The notes under the pieces are model-generated. The model saw only the letters and a program-made list of their open reading frames with translations, searched no databases and was not told the DNA's origin. From an uncultured Prevotella sp. (lineage in GTDB: Bacteria > Bacteroidota > Bacteroidia > Bacteroidales > Bacteroidaceae): a stretch of DNA of 64,000 nucleotides. The stretch is taken from contig CALUMB010000003.1 of the NCBI GenBank assembly GCA_944321645.1, positions 27,378-91,377 on the forward strand, written 5' to 3'. The position numbers and the translations under genes were made by a program. Shown one piece after another: positions 7,616 to 16,162 of the stretch. The first letter of the stretch is position 1, and every line of letters begins with the position of its first letter.

Positions 7616-9796
7616 ATGTTTAAAAAATTACTTTTTGGGGCACTTGCCTTGGCTCTCTCTGGCGTGGCCAGTGCCCAGGGCATCGGCATGGGCAATGGCC
7701 GTTTGCTCTCCAAGACCGCATCCCCGCAAGCCTTTGGCCAACAGCGCAGCGTAAAGTCGAAGCTCGCTTCTGAGCAGGTCAGGAATATGATGTGGGTCGC
7801 ACCTCAAAAGGCTGATGCGGCTGGCGTACTTTCGCTTGACAAGGCAGCGCGCCAGGACAGCAAGACGTTGTGGTTTAGCTATCGCAACGGCTCGTCGCTC
7901 TATCCGTTAAACCTCAATGAGACAACGCTGTACCACTTGTGCATACTCGTGCCCTACGGCTACGCCGGGGCCACCATCGACTCAATTTCGGCACTTTTCG
8001 GCACGAAGGAGTGCATGAGCGATTTGAAAATTTGGTTTGCAGGCGTTGAGTATGACGATGAAGGCAACTACATCATCCCCACAACCCCCGAGGCCGCCGA
8101 CTACTATTTTGCCGTCGACACCACCCAAATCCAGGGTTGCACAGCCGAAGGGTCTACAATTAACATCTTTGAAGACAAGCTTGCCTTGCCAGAGCCTTAC
8201 GTGATTCCCCAAGACGGTTGCTTCGTAGGTTATACCTTTACATTCACCGGTGATGTCAAAGATGACGACCTTGCCTTCCTGACCATGGGCACCGACCAAG
8301 CCAGCGGCGGTTTTTTCTATATGTCGTCAGGCCAATACACCGGTTGGGGTCAGCTTTACGGCCAAGGCTACGGCAACCTCACCTTGGCCGTCCACTGCGA
8401 CGTCACCGGGCTTGAGTCACACGACATTGCCGTTGGGTCGGCCATCGAAAACACCGGCATCGTGGGCCAGCAGGGGCTTCTCTCGTTCCCGATTATGAAC
8501 AACGGATTCGACCCCGTCAACGAGTTCACCTATACGGTTGACGTGAACGGCGAAGTTTCAGAGCCGCAGACCTACACGTTCGCCGACCCGCTGCCTGCCC
8601 AGAACTCCACAGCAATTAGTTTCCCTGTTATCCCCAGCCAGGCAAACGAAAACTATGTAAGCGTGAACATAACCGAGGTGAACGGCATGGCCAACACTTC
8701 GAGCTACTCTTCTGGCGAAGGCTCTATTTTCGCGCTCGAAGAGCGCATACCCCGCAAGGCCGTTGTGGAGGTGCTTTCGAGCACGCAGGATGGCATGGCG
8801 CCTTCAAACTATGTAGGCATCGACCGCATGAAGGCCGAACTTGGCAGCAGCGTGATACCTCTCGTCGGCCATTTCGGCGTGTATGCGGCAGATGGCCAGA
8901 CTGTGCTTGACGACCCCATGCAGAGCGAATCCTATGGCACAGTGGCCGACGCATTCGGCTTCCAGCTTAACCAGGCTGTGTTCAACCGTGTGATGGTTGG
9001 TGACGCCTATTGCGGCGTGACATATCCCTACACCGTCGACGGCGAAGGCAACATACACATGCTCTATGGCGCAACGGAGTCTGTCAACCTTGTTGACTCG
9101 CTCTATCCCGCCGAGGCAAGCGTAACGCTCGACGCCTACTACATCAACCTGTCTAAGAACTCTATTGCCGTTGAAGTGGCTACCCAGTTCGGCATCAGCC
9201 GCATTTCGTCAGACTATGGCCTGGCCTTCGTCTTGACAGAGGACGGGCAGCGCGGCTCTGCCGAAAGCTGGCTCCAGACCAACTACTACTCGCAGCAGTT
9301 CGCCGACCTGTATGAGCAGGAGACAGGCACTCCGTTCACCTTGCTCGACCCGTTCAAAAACGCCGACATGCAGGGCTGGATAGACTTAAGCCCGATTGTG
9401 GAGATGGTCCACGACGACGTAATCCTGAACATTTGGGACGGCACAACTGGAGTCGATGGCAGTGTGCCTTCCATGGTGATTGCTGGACAAGAGCAGATCT
9501 ACAGCCGCACGTTCGACATCTCCGGGCTTGAGAACATCCAGAACAAGGAGGCGCTCAAGATGGCCGTGCTGCTCATCAACCGCAATAACGGGACGATTGT
9601 CAACGCCGACCAAGTAGCCCTGGGCAGCGGCCCAGAACCCGACACCACCGGCATCAGCGACGCTGAGGCATCCGGCGAGGGGGCAACCGAGGTGGCTCGC
9701 TATGGTGTCAACGGTGTGCGCCTCGACGCCCCCACCAAGGGTCTCAACATCATCAAGTACTCCGACGGCTCCGTCAAGAAAGTAGTCGTTAAGTAA
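7616..9796 (+). CDS. Large secreted protein with a cysteine-less Omp28-like region and C-terminal sorting-type tail
   Basis: A 726-residue secreted protein from the ATG at 7616, chosen over an in-frame upstream start at 7559 because it gives a clean signal peptide (MFKKLLFGALALALSGVASAQ). The N-terminal half is beta-rich with jelly-roll character. Around residues 375-470 the pattern RKAVVEVLSSTQDGMAP, then VIPLVGHFGVY and FNRVMVGDAYCG, parallels Omp28 proteins, but the CxxC position reads STQDGMAP, so redox activity is not expected there. The tail (about 695-726), ARYGVNGVRLDAPTKG then KKVVVK, is the short C-terminal signature common on secreted Prevotella-type proteins and related to T9SS sorting ends. 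It is the last gene of its cluster, with a strong terminator following. The binding partner is unknown. Confidence 0.72.
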   Translation: MFKKLLFGALALALSGVASAQGIGMGNGRLLSKTASPQAFGQQRSVKSKLASEQVRNMMWVAPQKADAAGVLSLDKAARQDSKTLWFSYRNGSSLYPLNLNETTLYHLCILVPYGYAGATIDSISALFGTKECMSDLKIWFAGVEYDDEGNYIIPTTPEAADYYFAVDTTQIQGCTAEGSTINIFEDKLALPEPYVIPQDGCFVGYTFTFTGDVKDDDLAFLTMGTDQASGGFFYMSSGQYTGWGQLYGQGYGNLTLAVHCDVTGLESHDIAVGSAIENTGIVGQQGLLSFPIMNNGFDPVNEFTYTVDVNGEVSEPQTYTFADPLPAQNSTAISFPVIPSQANENYVSVNITEVNGMANTSSYSSGEGSIFALEERIPRKAVVEVLSSTQDGMAPSNYVGIDRMKAELGSSVIPLVGHFGVYAADGQTVLDDPMQSESYGTVADAFGFQLNQAVFNRVMVGDAYCGVTYPYTVDGEGNIHMLYGATESVNLVDSLYPAEASVTLDAYYINLSKNSIAVEVATQFGISRISSDYGLAFVLTEDGQRGSAESWLQTNYYSQQFADLYEQETGTPFTLLDPFKNADMQGWIDLSPIVEMVHDDVILNIWDGTTGVDGSVPSMVIAGQEQIYSRTFDISGLENIQNKEALKMAVLLINRNNGTIVNADQVALGSGPEPDTTGISDAEASGEGATEVARYGVNGVRLDAPTKGLNIIKYSDGSVKKVVVK

Positions 9797-9835
9797 CCAT
9801 CTCGTAGCCTATAAAGGCTATCGTGTTTCCAAAAA

Positions 9836-9876
9836 CCCTTTGCTGCCGCAAGCGCTGCGGTGGCAAAGGGCTTTTT
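9836..9876 (+). terminator. Rho-independent terminator
   Basis: Outer arms CCCTTTGC and GCAAAGGG pair, continuing inwards through CCGCA/TGCGG, with a short AGCGC loop and a TTTTT tail. It lies 40 bases after the stop of the secreted protein gene and closes the operon that starts with the thioredoxin gene or upstream. Confidence 0.88.
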
Positions 9877-9989
9877 GCTTTTGTCAGCCGCGTCGTTTGT
9901 GCCCCAAGCCGCCCCCATCCTGCCGCTCTTGCGCCTTGCTGGCGTTGCGGCCCGTGCAAACGGTTGCATAGCTTTTGTCGCAAAATCCA

Positions 9990-10020
9990 CTTGCCGTGTT
10001 TGGGCTTTGTTGTACTTTTG
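9990..10020 (+). promoter_or_regulatory. Putative Bacteroidota promoter of the GH2 gene
   Basis: The -7 element TACTTTTG (10013-10020) matches TAnnTTTG. A weak -33 element CTTG (9990-9993) sits 19 bases upstream. The start would leave a leader of about 155 bases before the ATG at 10183. Nothing else recognisable is present in the 9877-10182 spacer. Confidence 0.5.
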
Positions 10021-10182
10021 CAGCTGAAAAGTTGCGCGAGTGCGGTACCTGGCCGTCGTGCCGTTGCGGCCGTGTGCCGCAGCCGCGGTGTCCCCGCTTT
10101 TTTGCACGTTACATTGTTGTGCGGCGGCGGCTTTCGGGGCAAGCGGATTCCAAGCTAAGAACCATCAACAACGAAACCAAAT

Positions 10183-13080
10183 ATGACTGTATCTTTAAGA
10201 ACCCTTCTTCTTGCCGGGGGCGTTGCAGTGGCGTTGAACGCCGCCGCGCGCGACACCTACAACTTCAACTCCGACTGGAGGATAGAGAAGTCCAAGCAAT
10301 CCGTCACGCTGCCGCGTGCGTGGAACGAAGACGAGGCTTTCAAGGTCTACATCAACCAGATGAGCGACTCCGTGATATGGTACCGCAAGACCTTCCGCCT
10401 GCCCGAGAGTGCCGAGGGCAAGCGCGTTTTCATAGAGTTTGAGGGTGCGCGCCAGGCCGCCGAAGTGTTTGTCAACGGCCAGCGCGTCGGCCTGCACGAA
10501 AACGGCGTCATGGCCTTCGGCTTCGACCTCACGCCCTACGTAAAACAGGGCAAGAACGAGATTGAAGTGCGCACCGACAACGACTGGCGCTACCACGAGA
10601 AGGCCACCAACTCAACCTTCCAGTGGAACAACAACAACTTCAACTCCAACTATGGCGGGCTCGTGAAGAACGTGCGCCTGCACGTGATGGGCGACGTCTA
10701 CCAGACCCTGCCGCTGTACAGCAACCTGAAGACCACCGGCGTGTACGTCTACGCCAAGGACTTCGACATTTCCGGCCGCCAGGCCACCATCTGCGTCGAG
10801 AGCGAGGTAAGGAACGAGACCGACCAGCCCGTCACGCGCCGCCTCTCCGTCGCCCTCAACGAGCTTGACGGCAAGGCCGTGTGCGGCTTCGCCGGCCAGG
10901 AGGTCACCATCCCCGCCCATTCTTCGGCCATACTCAAGGCGCAGTGCCGCGCCTACGGGCTCCACTTCTGGAGCTGGGGCTACGGCTACCTCTACAACGT
11001 CGTCACCACCGTGGGCGGCGATTCCGTCACCACCACCACCGGCTTCCGCAAGACCGAGTTCCGCAACGGCATGGTCTACCTCAACGACCGCGTGCTCATG
11101 CTCCACGGCTACGCCCAGCGCACCAGCAACGAGTGGCCCGGCGTGGGAATGAGCGTGCCGGCCTGGCTTAGCGACTATTCCAACGACCTGATGGTGAAGA
11201 GCGGCGGCAGCATCGTGCGCTGGATGCACGTAACGCCATGGAAGCAGGACATCGAGTCGTGCGACCGCGTGGGCCTGCCGCAGGCCATGCCTGCCGGCGA
11301 CGCCGAGCGCGACGTTACGGGCCGCCGCTGGGAGCAGCGCGAGGAGCTTATGCGCGACGCCATCATCTACAACCGCAACAACCCCAGCATACTCTTCTAC
11401 GAGTGCGGCAACCAGAAGATTTCAAAGGAGCACATGATTTCTATGAAGGCCATACGCGACAAGTACGACCCCAACGGGGGTCGCGCCATCGGCAGCCGCG
11501 AGATGCTCGACCGCCCCGAGGCCGAATATGGCGGCGAGATGCTCTACGTCAACAAGAGCGACACAAAGCCCATGTGGATGATGGAGTACTGCCGCGACGA
11601 GGCCCTGCGCTGGTACTGGAACTCGTGGAGTTACCCGTTCCACAAAGAGGGCGACGGCCCGCTCTACAAGAACGCGCCCGCCGACGCCTACAACCACAAC
11701 AACGACGAGTTTGCCCGCGAGCTTGTGGCCCGCTGGTACGACTACTGGCTCGAGCGGCCCGGCACCGGCACAAAGGTGAACTCCGGCGGCGCTAAGATTG
11801 TGTTCAGCGACACACAGACCCACGGTCGCTCTGCCGACAACTACCGCGTGAGCGGAGTGGTAGACCCCATGCGCGTGCCTAAGGACGGCTTCTTCGCCCA
11901 CCAGGTGATGTGGGACGGATGGGTGGACGACCTTCGTCCGCGCACCTACATCGTGGGTCACTGGAACTACCGCCAGGGCGAGGTCATACCCACGGTCTAC
12001 GTAGTGTCCAACGCCGACAGCCTCGTGCTTGAGCAGGGCGGCCAGCGCATCGCCCCCACAGAGCACAAGTACCGCTTCCTCTACGTGTTCAAGGACCTTA
12101 AGTACACCGCTCCCAGGCTCACTGCCATCGGCATGGACGCACAAGGGCGCCAGCTCTCCTCCTACACGCTTGAGACAGCCGGCGAGGCCGACCACATCAA
12201 GCTCACGGCCATAGAGAACCCCACGGGCTGGAAGGCCGACGGCGCCGACCTCGCCCTCGTGCAGGTGGAGGTGGTAGACAAGCAGGGACGCCGCTGCCCG
12301 CTCGACAACTCGCTCATAAAGTTCACCCTCGACGGCCCCGCCGAGTGGCGTGGCGGCGTTGCCAAGGGCAAGGACAACCACGTGCTGTGCGACACGCTGC
12401 CCGTTGAGTGCGGCGTAAACCGCGTCATGCTCCGCTCCCTCACCAAGGCAGGCACCGTCAGCCTCACGGCCAAGGCAGAGGGAATGCCCGAAGCCTCCAT
12501 CACCCTCTCCACCAACCCCGTGGAGGTGGCAGACGGACTGTCGGAGTGGCTCCCGTCCGACGGGCTGAAGCCCGTGCTCGACCGCGGCGAGACTCCCGCC
12601 GAGCCGTCGTTCCGCCAGTGGCGCCGCGGCGTGCAGATTGTCTCGGCAGAGGCCGGCAGCGGCAACGACCCGCGCCAGAGTTTCGACACCTTCGAGAACA
12701 CCTCGTGGGAGAGCGGCAACGCCAAGGACGGCGCGTGGATAACCTACACGCTGGCCGAAACCACCACCATCGACGACCTCTGCATCAAGATGAAGGGCTT
12801 CCGCGCCACAACATACCCCATAGCCGTCTACGCAGGCGACTCTCTCCTCTGGCAGGGATGGACGCCCAAGGCCCTCAGCTATGTACACATACCTCTCAAA
12901 AACTCACCCGCAACCAACACAATCACAATACGCTCTCTTGGCGAGAGCACCACTAAGGATGCCTTCGGAGCCGTGCAGGAGCTTGACGCCCGCAACAACG
13001 ACAAGGCCGTAGAGGGTAAATACTCTCTTAAAATCATCGAAGTTGAGTTCCTGAAAAACCTTGACGAAAAGGACTTTTAA
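10183..13080 (+). CDS. Glycoside hydrolase family 2-type secreted protein with altered acid/base residue
   Basis: A 965-residue exported protein with signal peptide ending AVALNAAAR. The order is GH2 sugar-binding jelly roll (about 25-165, with YRKTFRLPESAEGKRVFIEF and AAEVFVNG), immunoglobulin-like domain (about 185-290), TIM barrel (about 295-570), DUF4982-like and Ig-like segments (about 580-785), and a C-terminal discoidin-like region (about 815-960, SFDTFENTSWESGNAKDGAW). In GH2 enzymes strand 4 normally ends in GNE with Glu as acid/base. Here it is SILFYECGNQ, with Gln411. The probable nucleophile is Glu468 in MWMMEYCRDE. A GH2 subgroup with unusual strand-4 ends exists in Bacteroidota, so activity may be preserved by another mechanism. 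Beta-galactosidase is only a default label. It is a single-gene unit with its own promoter and trailing hairpin. Confidence 0.82.
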   Translation: MTVSLRTLLLAGGVAVALNAAARDTYNFNSDWRIEKSKQSVTLPRAWNEDEAFKVYINQMSDSVIWYRKTFRLPESAEGKRVFIEFEGARQAAEVFVNGQRVGLHENGVMAFGFDLTPYVKQGKNEIEVRTDNDWRYHEKATNSTFQWNNNNFNSNYGGLVKNVRLHVMGDVYQTLPLYSNLKTTGVYVYAKDFDISGRQATICVESEVRNETDQPVTRRLSVALNELDGKAVCGFAGQEVTIPAHSSAILKAQCRAYGLHFWSWGYGYLYNVVTTVGGDSVTTTTGFRKTEFRNGMVYLNDRVLMLHGYAQRTSNEWPGVGMSVPAWLSDYSNDLMVKSGGSIVRWMHVTPWKQDIESCDRVGLPQAMPAGDAERDVTGRRWEQREELMRDAIIYNRNNPSILFYECGNQKISKEHMISMKAIRDKYDPNGGRAIGSREMLDRPEAEYGGEMLYVNKSDTKPMWMMEYCRDEALRWYWNSWSYPFHKEGDGPLYKNAPADAYNHNNDEFARELVARWYDYWLERPGTGTKVNSGGAKIVFSDTQTHGRSADNYRVSGVVDPMRVPKDGFFAHQVMWDGWVDDLRPRTYIVGHWNYRQGEVIPTVYVVSNADSLVLEQGGQRIAPTEHKYRFLYVFKDLKYTAPRLTAIGMDAQGRQLSSYTLETAGEADHIKLTAIENPTGWKADGADLALVQVEVVDKQGRRCPLDNSLIKFTLDGPAEWRGGVAKGKDNHVLCDTLPVECGVNRVMLRSLTKAGTVSLTAKAEGMPEASITLSTNPVEVADGLSEWLPSDGLKPVLDRGETPAEPSFRQWRRGVQIVSAEAGSGNDPRQSFDTFENTSWESGNAKDGAWITYTLAETTTIDDLCIKMKGFRATTYPIAVYAGDSLLWQGWTPKALSYVHIPLKNSPATNTITIRSLGESTTKDAFGAVQELDARNNDKAVEGKYSLKIIEVEFLKNLDEKDF

Positions 13081-13117
13081 AGGTAAAAAGGTAAAAAAGT
13101 AAAAAGGTAAAAAAAAG
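13081..13117. repeat. GGTAAAAA tandem tract directly after a stop codon
   Basis: Imperfect repeats of GGTAAAAA / AGTAAAAA begin at the base after the TAA of the GH2 gene. A very similar tract begins 2 bases after the stop of the SGNH esterase gene at 50691. Confidence 0.8.
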
Positions 13118-13167
13118 GCTGCGCACTGAGTTGTGCAGCATTGGTAAAAGCTAAAAGGTAAAGTGGG

Positions 13168-13196
13168 AAGGCTGCGCCGTGAGGCGCGGCCTTTCT
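13168..13196 (+). terminator. Probable terminator of the GH2 gene
   Basis: Stem AAGGCTGCGCC with GGCGCGGCCTT, 11 bp including one T-G wobble, closed by a GTGA tetraloop and followed by a short pyrimidine tail TCTTT. A related weaker hairpin (GCTGC...GTGCAGC) precedes it at about 13118-13139. Confidence 0.65.
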
Positions 13197-13245
13197 TTGG
13201 TTTAGTTTGAATAGCAGCTTTGTGGATATCCACTTTGCTTTTTGC

Positions 13246-13463
13246 GTTAACATTTCGCGGTTAACTGTGTTAATTTTGTGCGCCACCTTCAACGTCTTGA
13301 TATTCAATGTGTTGCGATTTGTGCCGTTTTGCCTTCCAAAACAGGCCGTTTTGGAAGGCAAAACGGCCTGTTTCGCGGCGCAAGACGGTATGTTTTGCAG
13401 CCCGCTTTGTCCTTACTGTCAATTTGTCCGCCTCCGCGCCGTCCGTTAGTTGCATATATTCAA
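13246..13463 (-). repeat. 218-bp composite element, copy A (inverted)
   Basis: Copy A, read on the minus strand, begins with TTGAATATATGCAA (plus-strand 13450-13463), has an interior of CGTTTTG/CAAAACG words, and ends with GTTAAC-CGCGAAAT-GTTAAC (13246-13265). The interior holds a perfect 20-bp-arm hairpin (13323-13342 with 13348-13367, 5-base loop) and a competing 14-bp stem (13339-13352 with 13360-13373). Copies B and C share the ends and the length. The spacer 13081-13999 otherwise contains the A-rich tract, a terminator, a -7 element and a poly-G run. No convincing gene was seen in it. Confidence 0.8.
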
Positions 13464-13673
13464 TTATCGGGTGTGGCTTTCCGTTTGCGTGTTGTGTGCT
13501 TTGCCACACTTTGGCGTGCCGAAGCCGTGTGGCTGTACTGGCTGTGGCTTCGGCCTTTCCTTGTCGATGCCTTTTTGTAGGCAGGTTGCTGTCGATTGTG
13601 GAAAAATGTTGCAATTTTCGCTGTTTGGCAGTAAATTTTCCATGTTTTCTTTTTCTTTTCAATTTCTTTTGTT

Positions 13674-13681
13674 TATCTTTG
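13674..13681 (+). promoter_or_regulatory. Putative -7 element TATCTTTG
   Basis: Matches TAnnTTTG exactly. Only a T-rich stretch without a clear TTTG lies at the -33 spacing. It would give a leader of about 310 bases for the mosaic secreted-protein gene. Confidence 0.45.
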
Positions 13682-13787
13682 TGGCCTAAAACCAATAGCT
13701 AACCGATTCAATTTAGCGGCAAATGGAGAAAGCAAACCTACAACTGCAAGTCAGCATAAGTAGCTGGCGCAGAGGCGAAAACGTTGT

Positions 13788-13796
13788 GGGGGGGGG
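13788..13796 (+). repeat. G9 homopolymer in the leader of the mosaic gene
   Basis: Nine consecutive G residues lie between the putative promoter (13674) and the ATG at 14000. Runs of this length are prone to slippage, but this one lies outside any supported reading frame. Confidence 0.8.
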
Positions 13797-13999
13797 TAAA
13801 AATACTTGACAGTATTTGCTCTCCTTCTAAAGCTTTTTGCCGCCGTTTAGGCTTCATTTACCTTTTCCACATCTTCTTTCTCCGCATTTTCCGCGCAGCG
13901 TCCGTCCGCTGCGCCGCTTGGCCGTGTCCGCAAGCCTCATTGCCTGCTTGCGCCGTCGCGACCCCATCGCATCGCACATTTACCAATAACCTAAAAAAT

Positions 14000-16126
14000 A
14001 TGAAACGAAATTTACTTTCTACGGTATTGCTATTTTGCGTATCGTTGTTTCTGCCGCATACACTTTTTGCGCAGGACGAATCTAAAGTGGAGACTTACAA
14101 TTTCCAAAGTTTTATTAGCTCTTGCACCACGGGGCATGGCCTTGTTTTAGGAGGAGCTTCTGGTATTTCTGTTAATGGGTCTGAACTTACTTACGTTGCA
14201 GATTTCACGAAAGAAAATTATAACACTTTGCGTGATGTTAGTTTGGAATTTTCTACCAATGGTCGTTTTGCTGTTTATGGTGGCTTTGGATTCCATCGAA
14301 ATCGATATGATACGTATAGAGTTCGTGCAACTGGTGATGGTCGAATATTTTCGATTTTGAACTTAAATGCAGGTGACAAGGTATCTTTGATAACTAACGC
14401 AGGAACGGGTGGTGAGCCAGCAACGGGTATTGCTTTTTTGTCAGATAATGCTAAATTAGAAGGTGAAGAGAATAATGTGTCAGTGGGCGATCTGTTGCAA
14501 TCTGGCGTAACTTATGTTATAACAGATGGCCAAAACCATCTTGATCTTTCACTTAGTTCTAATAATGGATTTCAGCAAATAGTTATTACTCCAAATCCTA
14601 ATGTTGAAGTTGTTTCAACACCTTCAATTAATGTTGTTGGGGCTTATGACGGTCAACGGACAATCGAAATCGTTTCTGGAGCTTCATCAATTGATGATAA
14701 TTCAGTTAAAAGTTACTATACCCTTAATGGTGAAGTGCCTTCTTCTTCTTCAAATGAGTATGTTAGTCCTTTCACAATCGAAGAGACGACCACAATACGT
14801 GTAATATCAATTTCTTCTTCTGGGAAAGCGTCTATGGTGTTGGCACATGAAGTTGAGGCAGGCACAGTGCTGCAACTTGCAGCACCCGAAGTTGGTTTGG
14901 TTGGTATGGAACTGGCACCAACGGGATCGCTTTATAATCCGAAATATGGTTTTACAGCGGATAATAGCTCGGTTATTGGCAATCCGGAATCTTCTTTTAC
15001 TTGCTCATTTGTGAGCGTAGCTGGCGATGTTATTAATGTTGGCAAAGCTACGGATTTTGTATTTTCAGTACCAGGTACTTTGACTGTCACGGCATCGGCT
15101 GATGGTTATGCCGATTCCAAAACTGATTTTACAGTTGATGTTGTGAATTATTCTGTAATGAAGGAGTTTGATATAGCGGGTACTTCTGAAGAGTCGATAA
15201 TAGCAAACGGTTGGGGAGAAATGAGTGATGCGTCTTGGGGTGGTACACCTCGAGTGTCTCGTTATGGAGGAAATTCATCTGCTACTATTGAAGGTCTGAC
15301 ATTTGCAGGATTGGATAAATTCTATTGGTATGTTGGATATGGTTTATATAATGGCAATGGTGGCGGTCGTGCAGTAACAGTTACTGATGCTTATGATGGT
15401 GAGTTTGCTGTTTATGAGTATTACCACAATAACATCCAAACCATAGAGAGAACTGTTGCTTATCTTAATGGAGGCCAATATGTTTGGGATATGCCAAGAT
15501 ATGATTATTTGTTGTATAACATTAAAGTATTTGCACCTGCGAAAAAGATTGGTGTGAACATCACCGGCGCCAAGGGGCTTGCCACGTTCACCCCGTCTGT
15601 AGCCCTCGACTTCACGGACGCCCAGGACATCGCCGCATACACGGCCACGGTGTCTGGCACCACAGTCAACCTTACCCGCACCAATACCGTGGCCGCAGGC
15701 GAGGGCGTGCTTATCCGCTCGCTCAATGGCGACCACGTTAGCGAAGACATCCCCGTGGCTGCCACGGCGGTAGAGCCTACGGCAGGCAATATGTTCGTGG
15801 GCGTGCTTGAAGATATTGCCCAGCTGCCTACCGAGAAAGGCGGCTACACCAACTTCATACTCAACAACAACGGCGACAACGGCTCCGGCTTCTACTTGGC
15901 CAACAACAAGACCGTGGCCGCAGGCAAGGCATACCTCCGCGTGCCTACGGAGAGTGCCGCCAAGATTTCGTTCTTCAGCCTCGACGGCTCAATCACGGGC
16001 ATAGAGGGCGTGGAGGCCGAGGCTGCCGAGGGAGAGAAGGTGTACTACAACCTCAAGGGGCAGCGCGTAGCCACCCCGTCGAAGGGCCTATACATCGTAG
16101 GCGGGAAGAAAGTGATTGTGAAATGA
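14000..16126 (+). CDS. Mosaic secreted protein: AT-rich body joined to a GC-rich C-terminal module
   Basis: A 708-residue secreted protein from the ATG at 14000, which gives signal peptide MKRNLLSTVLLFCVSLFLP ending LFAQ. The open frame continues upstream but without a plausible leader. Residues about 25-515 are beta-rich and of unknown function; SYYTLNGEVPSSSSNEYVSP resembles a chitobiase/beta-hexosaminidase C-terminal-type repeat. From about residue 516 (ITGAKGLATFTPS) base composition changes abruptly from AT-rich to GC-rich, and the sequence becomes a module seen at the ends of many Prevotella-type secreted proteins (AGEGVLIRSL, FYLANNKTVAAGKAYLRVP), ending in YNLKGQRVATPSKGLYIVGG and KKVIVK. 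The junction suggests recombination of a foreign body with a resident C-terminal sorting module. A 62-residue gene follows after 36 bases. Confidence 0.75.
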   Translation: MKRNLLSTVLLFCVSLFLPHTLFAQDESKVETYNFQSFISSCTTGHGLVLGGASGISVNGSELTYVADFTKENYNTLRDVSLEFSTNGRFAVYGGFGFHRNRYDTYRVRATGDGRIFSILNLNAGDKVSLITNAGTGGEPATGIAFLSDNAKLEGEENNVSVGDLLQSGVTYVITDGQNHLDLSLSSNNGFQQIVITPNPNVEVVSTPSINVVGAYDGQRTIEIVSGASSIDDNSVKSYYTLNGEVPSSSSNEYVSPFTIEETTTIRVISISSSGKASMVLAHEVEAGTVLQLAAPEVGLVGMELAPTGSLYNPKYGFTADNSSVIGNPESSFTCSFVSVAGDVINVGKATDFVFSVPGTLTVTASADGYADSKTDFTVDVVNYSVMKEFDIAGTSEESIIANGWGEMSDASWGGTPRVSRYGGNSSATIEGLTFAGLDKFYWYVGYGLYNGNGGGRAVTVTDAYDGEFAVYEYYHNNIQTIERTVAYLNGGQYVWDMPRYDYLLYNIKVFAPAKKIGVNITGAKGLATFTPSVALDFTDAQDIAAYTATVSGTTVNLTRTNTVAAGEGVLIRSLNGDHVSEDIPVAATAVEPTAGNMFVGVLEDIAQLPTEKGGYTNFILNNNGDNGSGFYLANNKTVAAGKAYLRVPTESAAKISFFSLDGSITGIEGVEAEAAEGEKVYYNLKGQRVATPSKGLYIVGGKKVIVK

Positions 16127-16162
16127 CAAAACATAAAACAACAACCTAAAAACAACAAGATT

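Noticed and set aside
9823-10158. Open frame between the secreted protein and GH2 genes
   Set aside because: It begins inside the terminator hairpin and covers the GH2 promoter. The Cys/Arg-rich product is not protein-like.
11422-12888. Long open frame (488 codons) on the minus strand within the GH2 gene
   Set aside because: It is a by-product of GC-rich codon use on the plus strand, where the GH2 protein is clear. The translated product has no family character. The same holds for antisense frames within ppk1 (17657-19063) and PL11 (22444-23982).
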